A stretch of 6,438 nucleotides of DNA from assembly GCA_020724685.1 (NCBI GenBank), contig DYGP01000010.1, positions 6,775-13,212 on the forward strand, written 5' to 3'. Origin of the DNA: Candidatus Paceibacter sp. (GTDB taxonomy: Bacteria; Patescibacteriota; Minisyncoccia; UBA6257; GWB1-50-10). This document shows, one piece after another, positions 1-4,851 of the stretch. The first letter of the stretch is position 1. Every line of letters starts with the position of its first letter. A program made the position numbers and the translations under genes. Below the pieces are notes generated by a model that saw only the letters and a list, made by a program, of their open reading frames with translations, was not told where the DNA came from and did no database searches.

Positions 1-2
1 GG

Positions 3-362
3 GAGACGGTGCGGGAGATTGTTCCCGAGACGGGACGATATTCCGGATTTTCCCATATGGTGAGCGCGAAGGATCCGGATCACGGACATCGCGATGATTT
101 CGAATATCTCATAGAACCCGATGCGAAATCCGTCCTTGACGCGCTCATCCCCGCGATATTCGAAATTGCCGTATACGATCTCATTCTTGAGGCGAACGCT
201 TCCGAACATTCGGCGCGCATGGTGGCGATGAAAAACGCATCCGAAAATGCCACGGAACTCAAGGACGGACTCCTTCTCCAGTTCAATAAGCTTCGCCAGA
301 CGAAGATAACTCAGGAAATCACCGAAATCGTGGGCGGAGTCGAAGCGCTTCACGCGAATTAA
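3..362 (+). CDS. atpG: F1Fo ATP synthase gamma subunit, C-terminal part (5'-truncated by window edge)
   Basis: The reading frame is open from base 3, so this is the 3' end of a gene that begins upstream. The GTG at base 9 is an internal valine rather than a start. The last ~45 residues carry the gamma-subunit C-terminal signature: ARMVAMKNASENA, followed by QFNKLRQTKITQEITEIVGG. This is the long C-terminal helix that forms half of the coiled-coil rotor shaft turning inside the alpha3beta3 ring. About 119 residues are visible, against roughly 290 for a full gamma subunit. The gene stops 10 nt before atpD, in the standard bacterial atp order gamma-beta-epsilon, so alpha, delta and Fo genes would be expected upstream. 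The identity is secure; only the 5' end is unknown. Confidence 0.95.
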   Translation, partial: ETVREIVPETGRYSGFSHMVSAKDPDHGHRDDFEYLIEPDAKSVLDALIPAIFEIAVYDLILEANASEHSARMVAMKNASENATELKDGLLLQFNKLRQTKITQEITEIVGGVEALHAN

Positions 363-372
363 TTTATAACGT

Positions 373-1746
373 ATGAAAAAAGGAAAAATAACGCAAATCA
401 TAGGTCCCGTCGTCGATATTTCTTTCGATAAAAACATCGAACTTCCCGCGATTTTCAACGCACTTGAGATACGCGGCGGGCACGGGGTGGTGACGGCGGA
501 AGTGGCAAAACATCTCGAACCGGGAAGCGTTCGGGCGATTGCGCTTTCGATGACCGACGGACTGAAGCGGGGAGATGAGGTTGTGGATACGGGAGGTCCC
601 GTGAGAGTGCCCGTCGGTCCCGAGGTGCTCGGGAGAATATTCAATGTCGAAGGAAAGGCGCTCGATGATGCCGCTTCCGAATTCAAAATGCGAGCCCCCA
701 TCCATCGGAAGGCTCCCGCGCTTACGGAGCAGTCGTCGGAAGTGGAGATATTCGAAACGGGGATAAAGGTGATAGACCTCATAGCACCGTTCGTTAAAGG
801 GGGGAAGATAGGGCTTTTCGGAGGTGCCGGCGTGGGAAAAACAGTGCTCCTCATGGAGCTTATCCGCAACGTTGCGGAAGAATCGGGAGGCGTTTCGGTT
901 TTTGCCGGCGTCGGAGAGCGGTCTCGCGAGGGAAACGATCTGTACCATGAAATGAAAAATTCCGGAGTGCTCAAGAAAACGGCGCTTGTGTACGGACAAA
1001 TGAACGAAGTTCCCGGAGCCCGTTTTCGCGTCGCGCTTTCCGCGCTCACCATGGCGGAATATTTCCGGGATGAAGAGGCAAAAGACGTTCTTTTCTTCAT
1101 CGACAACATATTCAGATTTTCTCTGGCTGGATCGGAAGTTTCGACGCTTCTTGGACGAATGCCTTCCGCGGTGGGATACCAGCCTACGCTCGCGACCGAA
1201 ATGGGAGAACTGCAGGAACGCATCGCATCCACCGAGAAAGGATCGATCACGTCGGTCCAGGCGATTTATGTTCCTGCCGACGATATCACCGATCCGGCTC
1301 CTGCGACGACCTTTTCCCATCTCGATGCGACAATCGTCCTTTCCCGTCCGTTGACCGAAATAGGTATTTATCCGGCCGTTGATCCGCTCGCGTCAACTTC
1401 CACCGCGCTCACTCCGAAGATCGTCGGAGCGGAACATTACGAAGTCGCGCGCGAAGTGCAGAAAATCCTCCAAAGATACAAGGAGTTGCAGGACATCATC
1501 GCGATTCTCGGACGGGAGGAACTTTCCGAAAAAGACAAACTCGTCGTGGATCGCGCGAGAAAAATCCAGAGGTTTCTCTCTCAGCCGGTGCACGTCGCCG
1601 AGGTGTTCAGCGGAATTCCCGGAAAATATGTTCCGCGGGAAAAGACGATAAGCGGATTCAGGGAGATTCTCGACGGGAAACACGATCACAAACCGGAAGA
1701 AGCTTTTTACATGAAGGGCGATATCAGCGAAGTCGAAGAGGAATAA
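373..1746 (+). CDS. atpD: F1Fo ATP synthase beta subunit
   Basis: This is the catalytic subunit of F1, which makes or hydrolyses ATP at the alpha/beta interfaces on the cytoplasmic face of the membrane. The 457-residue length is normal. It opens with the beta-barrel start GKITQIIGPVVDISF (residues 4-18). The P-loop GGAGVGKT is at 150-157, the GERSREGNDLYHEM segment with the catalytic glutamate at E182, and Walker B (DVLFFIDN) ends near D244. The LLGRMPSAVGYQPTLATEM block is at 259-277, and the DELSEED-equivalent lever EELSEKD at 382-388. One deviation is DPLASTST at 337-344, where most beta subunits have DPLDSTSR. The ATG at 373 has no recognisable Shine-Dalgarno, so initiation may be coupled to atpG, which ends 10 nt upstream. 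No better start exists, because the conserved N-terminus begins immediately after this ATG. Identity is essentially certain. Confidence 0.98.
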   Translation: MKKGKITQIIGPVVDISFDKNIELPAIFNALEIRGGHGVVTAEVAKHLEPGSVRAIALSMTDGLKRGDEVVDTGGPVRVPVGPEVLGRIFNVEGKALDDAASEFKMRAPIHRKAPALTEQSSEVEIFETGIKVIDLIAPFVKGGKIGLFGGAGVGKTVLLMELIRNVAEESGGVSVFAGVGERSREGNDLYHEMKNSGVLKKTALVYGQMNEVPGARFRVALSALTMAEYFRDEEAKDVLFFIDNIFRFSLAGSEVSTLLGRMPSAVGYQPTLATEMGELQERIASTEKGSITSVQAIYVPADDITDPAPATTFSHLDATIVLSRPLTEIGIYPAVDPLASTSTALTPKIVGAEHYEVAREVQKILQRYKELQDIIAILGREELSEKDKLVVDRARKIQRFLSQPVHVAEVFSGIPGKYVPREKTISGFREILDGKHDHKPEEAFYMKGDISEVEEE

Positions 1747-1753
1747 CGGATTG

Positions 1754-2002
1754 ATGATCGTAAACGTTTATACACTCAAAAAACCGACGTTTTTCCGAAC
1801 GGCGCAGTCGGTGAATCTGAAAACGGCGATGGGGGAGATAACAATCCTGAAAAACCACCGTCCCTATCTCACTTTTCTCAGAAAGGGGGATATCAGAATT
1901 GTTGACAAGACTGGAAAAATCGAGACAATAAAGGCTAGCGAAGGACTTGTCGAAGTGTTGCCCGGAAGCAGGGTGAATATTTTTCTACGTCAATCCTTTT
2001 AA
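1754..2002 (+). CDS. atpC: F1Fo ATP synthase epsilon subunit, N-terminal domain only
   Basis: The 82-residue product matches the N-terminal beta-sandwich of epsilon, which binds the gamma foot and the c-ring. Family landmarks are the early FFRTAQSVNL strand pair, the GEITILKNHRPYLTFLRKGDIRI block (epsilon normally reads GE.GI.PGH.P..T.L..G..R), and the closing SEGLVEVLPGSRVNIF strands. Usual epsilon subunits have 130-140 residues with a C-terminal two-helix hairpin that inhibits ATP hydrolysis; here the protein stops where that domain would begin. The next gene starts too soon afterwards for a frameshifted remnant to fit. The ATG lies 7 nt after the atpD stop, with AGAGGA at 1737-1742 as Shine-Dalgarno. 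An in-frame TTG at 1751 is an alternative start and would add one residue. Position after atpD supports the call. Confidence 0.9.
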   Translation: MIVNVYTLKKPTFFRTAQSVNLKTAMGEITILKNHRPYLTFLRKGDIRIVDKTGKIETIKASEGLVEVLPGSRVNIFLRQSF

Positions 2003-2029
2003 AAACCGTAAACATCTTTAAAAAAACAT

Positions 2030-2033
2030 GGAG
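2030..2033 (+). promoter_or_regulatory. Ribosome binding site that decides the start of the carbonic-anhydrase-like gene
   Basis: GGAG sits 6 nt upstream of the ATG at 2040. The earlier in-frame ATG at 2028 overlaps this element and has only an A/T-rich stretch with no Shine-Dalgarno before it. The 2040 start is therefore preferred, although 2028 (four extra residues) cannot be excluded. Confidence 0.55.
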
Positions 2034-2039
2034 AAAAAC

Positions 2040-2468
2040 ATGAAGTGTATCGCAAAGACAGGAATGGAAATGGCCCATTATGCGGCTTCCGCAACCGTCG
2101 TCTGGTGTTTTGACCGAAGGACGTTCAAAGAGCTTGTGAAATTCGACGAGACGAATTCCGTCGTGGACGCCCTCACTCACGGAGGTGAAGCGAAAAATCT
2201 CGCGTCGCCGGCAAAGGAGTTTTACAAGGAATATCTTCTTGATCAGATAGAAACCTCCGTCAGGCTCCACGATTCGAAGAAGGTGGTGCTGATGAACCAC
2301 GTTGATTGTGGCGCATACGGCGGATCGAAAAAATTCGCAAACAGAGACGAAGAGGTCAGGTTTCATATTGATGAGCTGAAAAAAGCTGAAATTGCGGTAA
2401 GAGAAAGAATTGATCTTCCAGTGGAAAAAGTTTTTCTTGACGAAGAGGGGCTTTGGCTTCTCGAATAA
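2040..2468 (+). CDS. Short beta-carbonic-anhydrase-like zinc protein
   Basis: The protein has 142 residues from the ATG at 2040. It keeps the two signature elements of the beta-carbonic anhydrase fold. C-x-D-x-R appears as CFDRR at residues 23-27 (C23, D25, R27) after a hydrophobic strand. H-x-x-C appears as HVDC at 87-90 after the strand KVVLMN, followed by the glycine-rich GAYGG. Together C23, H87 and C90 would be the Zn ligands, and D25/R27 the gating pair. Classical beta-CAs have about 180-220 residues, so this is a reduced form of the kind usually annotated 'putative carbonic anhydrase'. Whether it interconverts CO2 and bicarbonate is not shown. It lies 37 nt after atpC with no terminator between, and the terminator at 2489-2516 follows it, so it looks like the last gene of the ATP synthase transcript. 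No signal peptide is seen, so it is probably cytoplasmic. Confidence 0.7.
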   Translation: MKCIAKTGMEMAHYAASATVVWCFDRRTFKELVKFDETNSVVDALTHGGEAKNLASPAKEFYKEYLLDQIETSVRLHDSKKVVLMNHVDCGAYGGSKKFANRDEEVRFHIDELKKAEIAVRERIDLPVEKVFLDEEGLWLLE

Positions 2469-2488
2469 GTTCCGAAACGATCGGCTCA

Positions 2489-2516
2489 GCCGCTTTACAA
2501 AAGCGGCGTTTTTTTT
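2489..2516 (+). terminator. Intrinsic terminator closing the ATP synthase / carbonic-anhydrase-like operon
   Basis: A perfect 8-bp stem, GCCGCTTT (2489-2496) with AAAGCGGC (2500-2507), closes a 3-nt loop. One G and eight T residues (2509-2516) follow. It begins 20 nt after the stop codon of the preceding gene. This is a classic Rho-independent terminator. Confidence 0.9.
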
Positions 2517-2522
2517 GCGAGG

Positions 2523-2550
2523 TTGTCATGACAGCGGAGTACGTTATCAT
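2523..2550 (+). promoter_or_regulatory. Sigma70-type promoter giving a probably leaderless mechanosensitive-channel mRNA
   Basis: TTGTCA (2523-2528) and TATCAT (2545-2550) are separated by 16 bp. Transcription would start about 6-8 nt after the -10 box, at roughly 2556-2558, and the ATG of the channel gene is at 2557. No Shine-Dalgarno precedes that ATG, which fits a leaderless transcript. The promoter lies just after the upstream terminator, so the channel gene is an independent unit. Assigned by eye from consensus similarity. Confidence 0.6.
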
Positions 2551-2556
2551 AAAAAC

Positions 2557-3642
2557 ATGACTGCATACATCATTCAGACAATCGATTCGCTTGTTCCCGG
2601 CATTCCGTGGGAACGTTCTTTTTTCGGGAATTCGGCGGAAGAATACATTACCTCGTTCTTTGTCCTTGTTTTTTCCCTCGTTCTTTTCGGAGTGTTTCAA
2701 TCAGCCGTTCTCGGAACATTGAAGCGTTTTGCGCGAAAAACAAAAACGGAACTCGACGATCTTTTTATCCGGATCGTGAAAAGCATCCGTCCGCCGTTCT
2801 ATGTTTTTCTCGCTTTGTACGTTTCGTTGCGGTTTCTCACGCTCGGCGAATTCGTGGAAAAAGCAGCCGACGCGGTTCTGCTTGTCTGGATCGCGTATCA
2901 AGCTGCATTGGCCCTTCAGATACTCATTGATTTTTTCGTGAAGAAAAGAAACTCCCTTGAGGACGATGAAAGCGCGAAAAATGCGTTCCGCATCGGGGGG
3001 AGCGTTGCAAAATGGGTCGTGTGGATATTCGCCGCGCTTTTCGTGCTTTCGAATCTCGGGATTGAGGTTACGTCGTTCATCGCCGGACTCGGGATCGGGG
3101 GAATCGCGGTTGCATTCGCGCTTCAGAATATTTTGAGCGATCTTTTCAGTTCGTTTGCCATTTATTTCGACAAGCCGTTCAAGGTGGGAGATTTCATAGT
3201 CGTGGGAACGCATTCCGGCACGGTTGAGAAGATAGGAATAAAGAGCACGAGAATAAAAGCGCTTCAGGGAGAGGAGGTTATCCTTTCAAACAGGGAATTG
3301 ACGTCGGCGCGCGTCCAGAATTTTAAAAAACTCAGGGAGCGGCGCGTGGCGTTTTCGTTCGGAATTATTTACGAAACGCCCACGGAGAAAATGAAGAAAA
3401 TTCCTTCGTTTGTGAAAGATGTGGTAAAAAAAACGGAAAGAGTCCGTTTTGATAGATGCCATTTCAAGGCTTTCGGGGATTTCGCGCTGATATTCGAGAC
3501 GGTTTATTTTGTGGAATCCGACGACTATGCGGAATATATGGACGCACAACAGGAAATCAACCTCGGAATAAAAGAGGCTTTTGAGCGCGAAAGCATAGAG
3601 ATGGCGTATCCCACGACCACCGTACGTATTGCGAAAGAATAG
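2557..3642 (+). CDS. MscS-family small-conductance mechanosensitive channel
   Basis: This 361-residue membrane protein should form a channel that opens under membrane tension to release solutes during osmotic downshock. Hydrophobic segments lie at about 31-52, 80-97, 104-128 and 151-168. The fifth, pore-lining segment (about 171-204) has the glycine/alanine pattern of MscS TM3: SFIAGLGIGGIAVAFALQN, then ILSDLFSSFAIYFDKPFKVGD. The beta-domain follows (GDFIVVGTHSGTVEKIGIKSTRIKALQGEEVILSNREL), then an alpha/beta C-terminal domain up to residue 361. E. coli MscS has 286 residues and three TM helices; the two extra N-terminal helices are common in the wider family. The frame is open upstream to 2410, but that part crosses the terminator. 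The ATG at 2557 is the credible start because a promoter ends right in front of it. Confidence 0.93.
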   Translation: MTAYIIQTIDSLVPGIPWERSFFGNSAEEYITSFFVLVFSLVLFGVFQSAVLGTLKRFARKTKTELDDLFIRIVKSIRPPFYVFLALYVSLRFLTLGEFVEKAADAVLLVWIAYQAALALQILIDFFVKKRNSLEDDESAKNAFRIGGSVAKWVVWIFAALFVLSNLGIEVTSFIAGLGIGGIAVAFALQNILSDLFSSFAIYFDKPFKVGDFIVVGTHSGTVEKIGIKSTRIKALQGEEVILSNRELTSARVQNFKKLRERRVAFSFGIIYETPTEKMKKIPSFVKDVVKKTERVRFDRCHFKAFGDFALIFETVYFVESDDYAEYMDAQQEINLGIKEAFERESIEMAYPTTTVRIAKE

Positions 3643-3689
3643 ATATTATGGTACGTTTATTTCGTAGGTTCTCAGGCAGCTTTTGTTTC

Positions 3690-3774
3690 TTTTGCGTAGG
3701 TCGGGATGGTTTTTCATCTCACGGAGGCGGGAAACATTGCGAGAGGAGAGAAGGTCGCCCTACGCAAAACAGGA
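3690..3774 (+). promoter_or_regulatory. Structured 5' leader of the RRM protein gene (possible cis-regulatory RNA)
   Basis: An 11-bp perfect inverted repeat, TTTTGCGTAGG (3690-3700) with CCTACGCAAAA (3759-3769), encloses 58 nt. Inside it are a 6-bp hairpin, GGGATG (3703-3708) with CATCTC (3715-3720; one G-U pair, loop GTTTTT), and a smaller one, GCGA (3739-3742) with TCGC (3755-3758). This gives a three-way-junction-like fold with a purine-rich 18-nt joining strand. The outer stem stops one base before the AGGA Shine-Dalgarno (3771-3774) of the RRM gene. There is no T-tract, so any control would act on translation or RNA stability, or through binding of the RRM protein to its own leader. It matches no riboswitch class I recognise. 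A TATTAT at 3644-3649 could be the -10 box for this transcript, but I see no good -35. Confidence 0.45.
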
Positions 3775-3783
3775 ATGCGATAC

Positions 3784-4059
3784 ATGGCAAAGAGATTGTA
3801 CGTCGGAGGTCTTCCTTATAAAACGACGGAGGAAGAGCTCAAAGAGGCGTTCGCGCAGGCAGGAGAAGTCGCGTCAACGTCGATCATCACGGATAAATTC
3901 ACGGGACGATCGCGGGGATTCGGATTCGTTGAAATGGCGAACGACGGAGACGTAAAAGGAGCAATCGATATGTGGAACGGAAAGGAATTCGGAGGCAGGA
4001 CCCTCGTGGTGAACGAGGCGAAGCCGATGGAGGAGCGTCCGCCCCAGAAGAGATTTTAG
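3784..4059 (+). CDS. Single-RRM RNA-binding protein
   Basis: The 91-residue protein is almost entirely one RNA recognition motif, of the type found in cyanobacterial Rbp proteins and many other bacteria. MAKRLYVGGLPYKTTEEEL is the standard opening. RNP2 is LYVGGL (residues 5-10) and RNP1 is RGFGFVEM (44-51), with the RNA-stacking aromatics Y6, F46 and F48 all present. The fold ends with GRTLVVNEAKP (71-81), followed by a 10-residue charged tail (MEERPPQKRF) in place of the glycine-rich tail of many homologues. It probably binds single-stranded RNA in the cytoplasm; its targets are unknown. The ATG at 3784 has AGGA 9 nt upstream. An in-frame ATG at 3775 touches that element, and one at 3706 lies inside the leader hairpin, so both are less likely. 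The terminator starting at 4080 follows 20 nt after the stop. Confidence 0.93.
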   Translation: MAKRLYVGGLPYKTTEEELKEAFAQAGEVASTSIITDKFTGRSRGFGFVEMANDGDVKGAIDMWNGKEFGGRTLVVNEAKPMEERPPQKRF

Positions 4060-4079
4060 CGATAGCGTCGTGTGTGAAA

Positions 4080-4117
4080 CCCCGCCGGGCCATGGACCGG
4101 CGGGGATTTTATTTATA
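4080..4117 (+). terminator. Intrinsic terminator of the RRM protein gene
   Basis: A perfect 9-bp GC-rich stem, CCCCGCCGG (4080-4088) with CCGGCGGGG (4097-4105), closes an 8-nt loop. The T-rich tail ATTTTATTTAT (4106-4116) follows. It lies 20 nt past the RRM stop codon. Confidence 0.88.
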
Positions 4118-4118
4118 C

Positions 4119-4147
4119 AAAAAAAAACGAGCCGTCGTGAGGCTCGT
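4119..4147 (-). terminator. Intrinsic terminator of the minus-strand 111-aa gene, possibly bidirectional
   Basis: The stem ACGAGCC (4127-4133) with GGCTCGT (4141-4147) closes a 7-nt loop. Read on the minus strand it is followed by a run of nine T (bases 4127 down to 4119). It begins 14 nt beyond the minus-strand stop codon. On the + strand it is followed by TATTTTT, so it may also act as a weaker second terminator for the RRM gene. Confidence 0.85.
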
Positions 4148-4161
4148 ATTTTTCCGTTTTT

Positions 4162-4497
4162 TCAGGATTTCATAGGGATCGTTATTTTTTCCATCGAATG
4201 GAGTTTCGCGTATCCCTCGCCCGCATCGATATAGACCACGAGATTTCCCTTCTCGACGATTGCCTGAGCGACGTGAAGTTCCTTTCCTTTCTCGGATTCC
4301 TTCAGGAGCTTTTTTTGAAGCTTTCCGTCGGAACTCCTCGTAACAAGGAATATGAGGGTCTTTCTGATGCTGAAAAGAATAAGTTGCCCGATGGCGATTG
4401 ACTTTGTCCCTTCGGGGACGATGGCGAACGCCTCATCGAGTTCGTTGTTAAAGCGATCGCATGTCCTGATGAGATACGATCGCGTCTCTTTGGTCAT
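4162..4497 (-). CDS. Unrecognised 111-residue protein
   Basis: I do not recognise this protein. The ATG at 4497 is preceded by a very strong Shine-Dalgarno (AGGAGGAG on the minus strand, + bases 4500-4507), which sets the start. A promoter lies further upstream and a terminator just downstream, so it is a real single-gene unit. The N-terminal ~30 residues are polar and charged (TKETRSYLIRTCDRFNNELDEAF). A moderately hydrophobic stretch at 33-52 (SIAIGQLILFSIRKTLIFLV) is broken by R45 and K46, which fits buried strand or helix better than a clean membrane span. A lysine/glutamate-rich linker (59-73) follows, then strand-like segments (VAQAIVEKGNLVVYIDAG, KITIPMKS). No catalytic motif or metal-binding cluster is visible. 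It ends in TGA. A small cytoplasmic alpha/beta protein seems likely; its function is unknown. Confidence 0.75.
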   Translation of the reverse strand: MTKETRSYLIRTCDRFNNELDEAFAIVPEGTKSIAIGQLILFSIRKTLIFLVTRSSDGKLQKKLLKESEKGKELHVAQAIVEKGNLVVYIDAGEGYAKLHSMEKITIPMKS

Positions 4498-4499
4498 TA

Positions 4500-4507
4500 C
4501 TCCTCCT
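4500..4507 (-). promoter_or_regulatory. Strong Shine-Dalgarno fixing the start of the 111-aa minus-strand gene
   Basis: On the minus strand this reads AGGAGGAG, followed by TA and the ATG at 4497. It has extended complementarity to the 16S rRNA 3' end and is the strongest ribosome binding site in the window. It rules out the upstream in-frame ATG at 4527. Confidence 0.8.
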
Positions 4508-4533
4508 GTATGTGAATGATCGTCCACTGATAC

Positions 4534-4560
4534 GCTATATCATGGCGAGATGCGCGTCAA
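4534..4560 (-). promoter_or_regulatory. Promoter of the 111-aa minus-strand gene
   Basis: On the minus strand there is TTGACG (+ bases 4555-4560) as -35, a short 15-bp spacer, and TATAGC (+ bases 4534-4539) preceded by TGA, which makes an extended -10. Transcription would start near 4526, giving a leader of about 28 nt that contains the strong Shine-Dalgarno. Assigned by eye. Confidence 0.5.
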
Positions 4561-4585
4561 TGATTCGCCCACCAAAATCCGAATG

Positions 4586-4594
4586 TGGTATAAT
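4586..4594 (+). promoter_or_regulatory. Extended -10 promoter of the small membrane protein gene
   Basis: TGG directly followed by the perfect -10 hexamer TATAAT (4589-4594) forms an extended -10 element, which can work without a good -35; none is evident around 4566-4571. Transcription would begin about 4600-4602, leaving a leader of only 8-10 nt. That leader includes AAGG (4602-4605) ahead of the ATG at 4610. Confidence 0.65.
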
Positions 4595-4609
4595 GTTTCA
4601 AAAGGCAAT

Positions 4610-4831
4610 ATGTACAAAAATCACTCTTCGCCGTTCGCAAAAAGATTTTTTGCCGTAGTCGTGATTCAAACCTCGATCATTATGGTTGCAATCGGTCTTC
4701 TTTATTGGTGGCAGCTCTCGGTCACCGACGCGATTGTGGACAGGAACATAACGACCATACAAAGCCTTCAGCGTCAGGTGGTAAACATGGAGCAACAGCT
4801 TAAGACGATGAAAATGAAGGCGGGGTTTTAA
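4610..4831 (+). CDS. Small single-pass membrane protein with a predicted coiled-coil tail
   Basis: The 73-residue product has a short basic N-terminus (MYKNHSSPFAKR) and one strongly hydrophobic segment at about 13-35 (FFAVVVIQTSIIMVAIGLLYWW). A helical tail (about 40-70) follows, with heptad-like hydrophobic spacing (IVDRNITTIQSLQRQVVNMEQQLKTMKMK). By the positive-inside rule the N-terminus should be cytoplasmic and the coiled-coil tail outside. The layout resembles small bitopic scaffold proteins such as FtsL or DivIC, but that is a likeness of architecture only and I see no sequence signature. The start is fixed by the extended -10 promoter just upstream and a short AAGG; the frame is open upstream to 4550, but that part covers the promoter. 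It converges on the glycosyltransferase gene with a 20-nt gap and no terminator. Function unknown. Confidence 0.75.
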   Translation: MYKNHSSPFAKRFFAVVVIQTSIIMVAIGLLYWWQLSVTDAIVDRNITTIQSLQRQVVNMEQQLKTMKMKAGF

Positions 4832-4851
4832 AAGGAGAACGAAAGCTAAAG

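Noticed and set aside
342..351. Perfect palindrome GAAGCGCTTC near the end of atpG
   Set aside because: It lies within conserved coding sequence, is isolated and is not followed by a T-tract; most likely chance.
364..1320. Long open frame of 318 codons on the minus strand
   Set aside because: It lies entirely antisense to atpD, is low in recognisable motifs and rich in Arg/His/Ser as expected of a shadow frame, with no promoter or ribosome binding site.
2410..2556. N-terminal extension of the mechanosensitive channel frame
   Set aside because: It overlaps the end of the preceding gene and crosses the intrinsic terminator; the promoter and ATG at 2557 explain the real start.
3694..3765. Possible tRNA: a 7-bp acceptor-like stem (GCGTAGG / CCTACGC) closes exactly 72 nt
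   Set aside because: There is no T-arm with a TTC loop, no anticodon arm and no discriminator/CCA context on either strand, and the stem really extends to 11 bp. A leader RNA hairpin explains it better.
3706..3783. N-terminal extension of the RRM protein from the ATG at 3706
   Set aside because: It lies inside a hairpin, has no Shine-Dalgarno, and the RRM family normally starts with MAK-(R/K)-LYVG, as at 3784.
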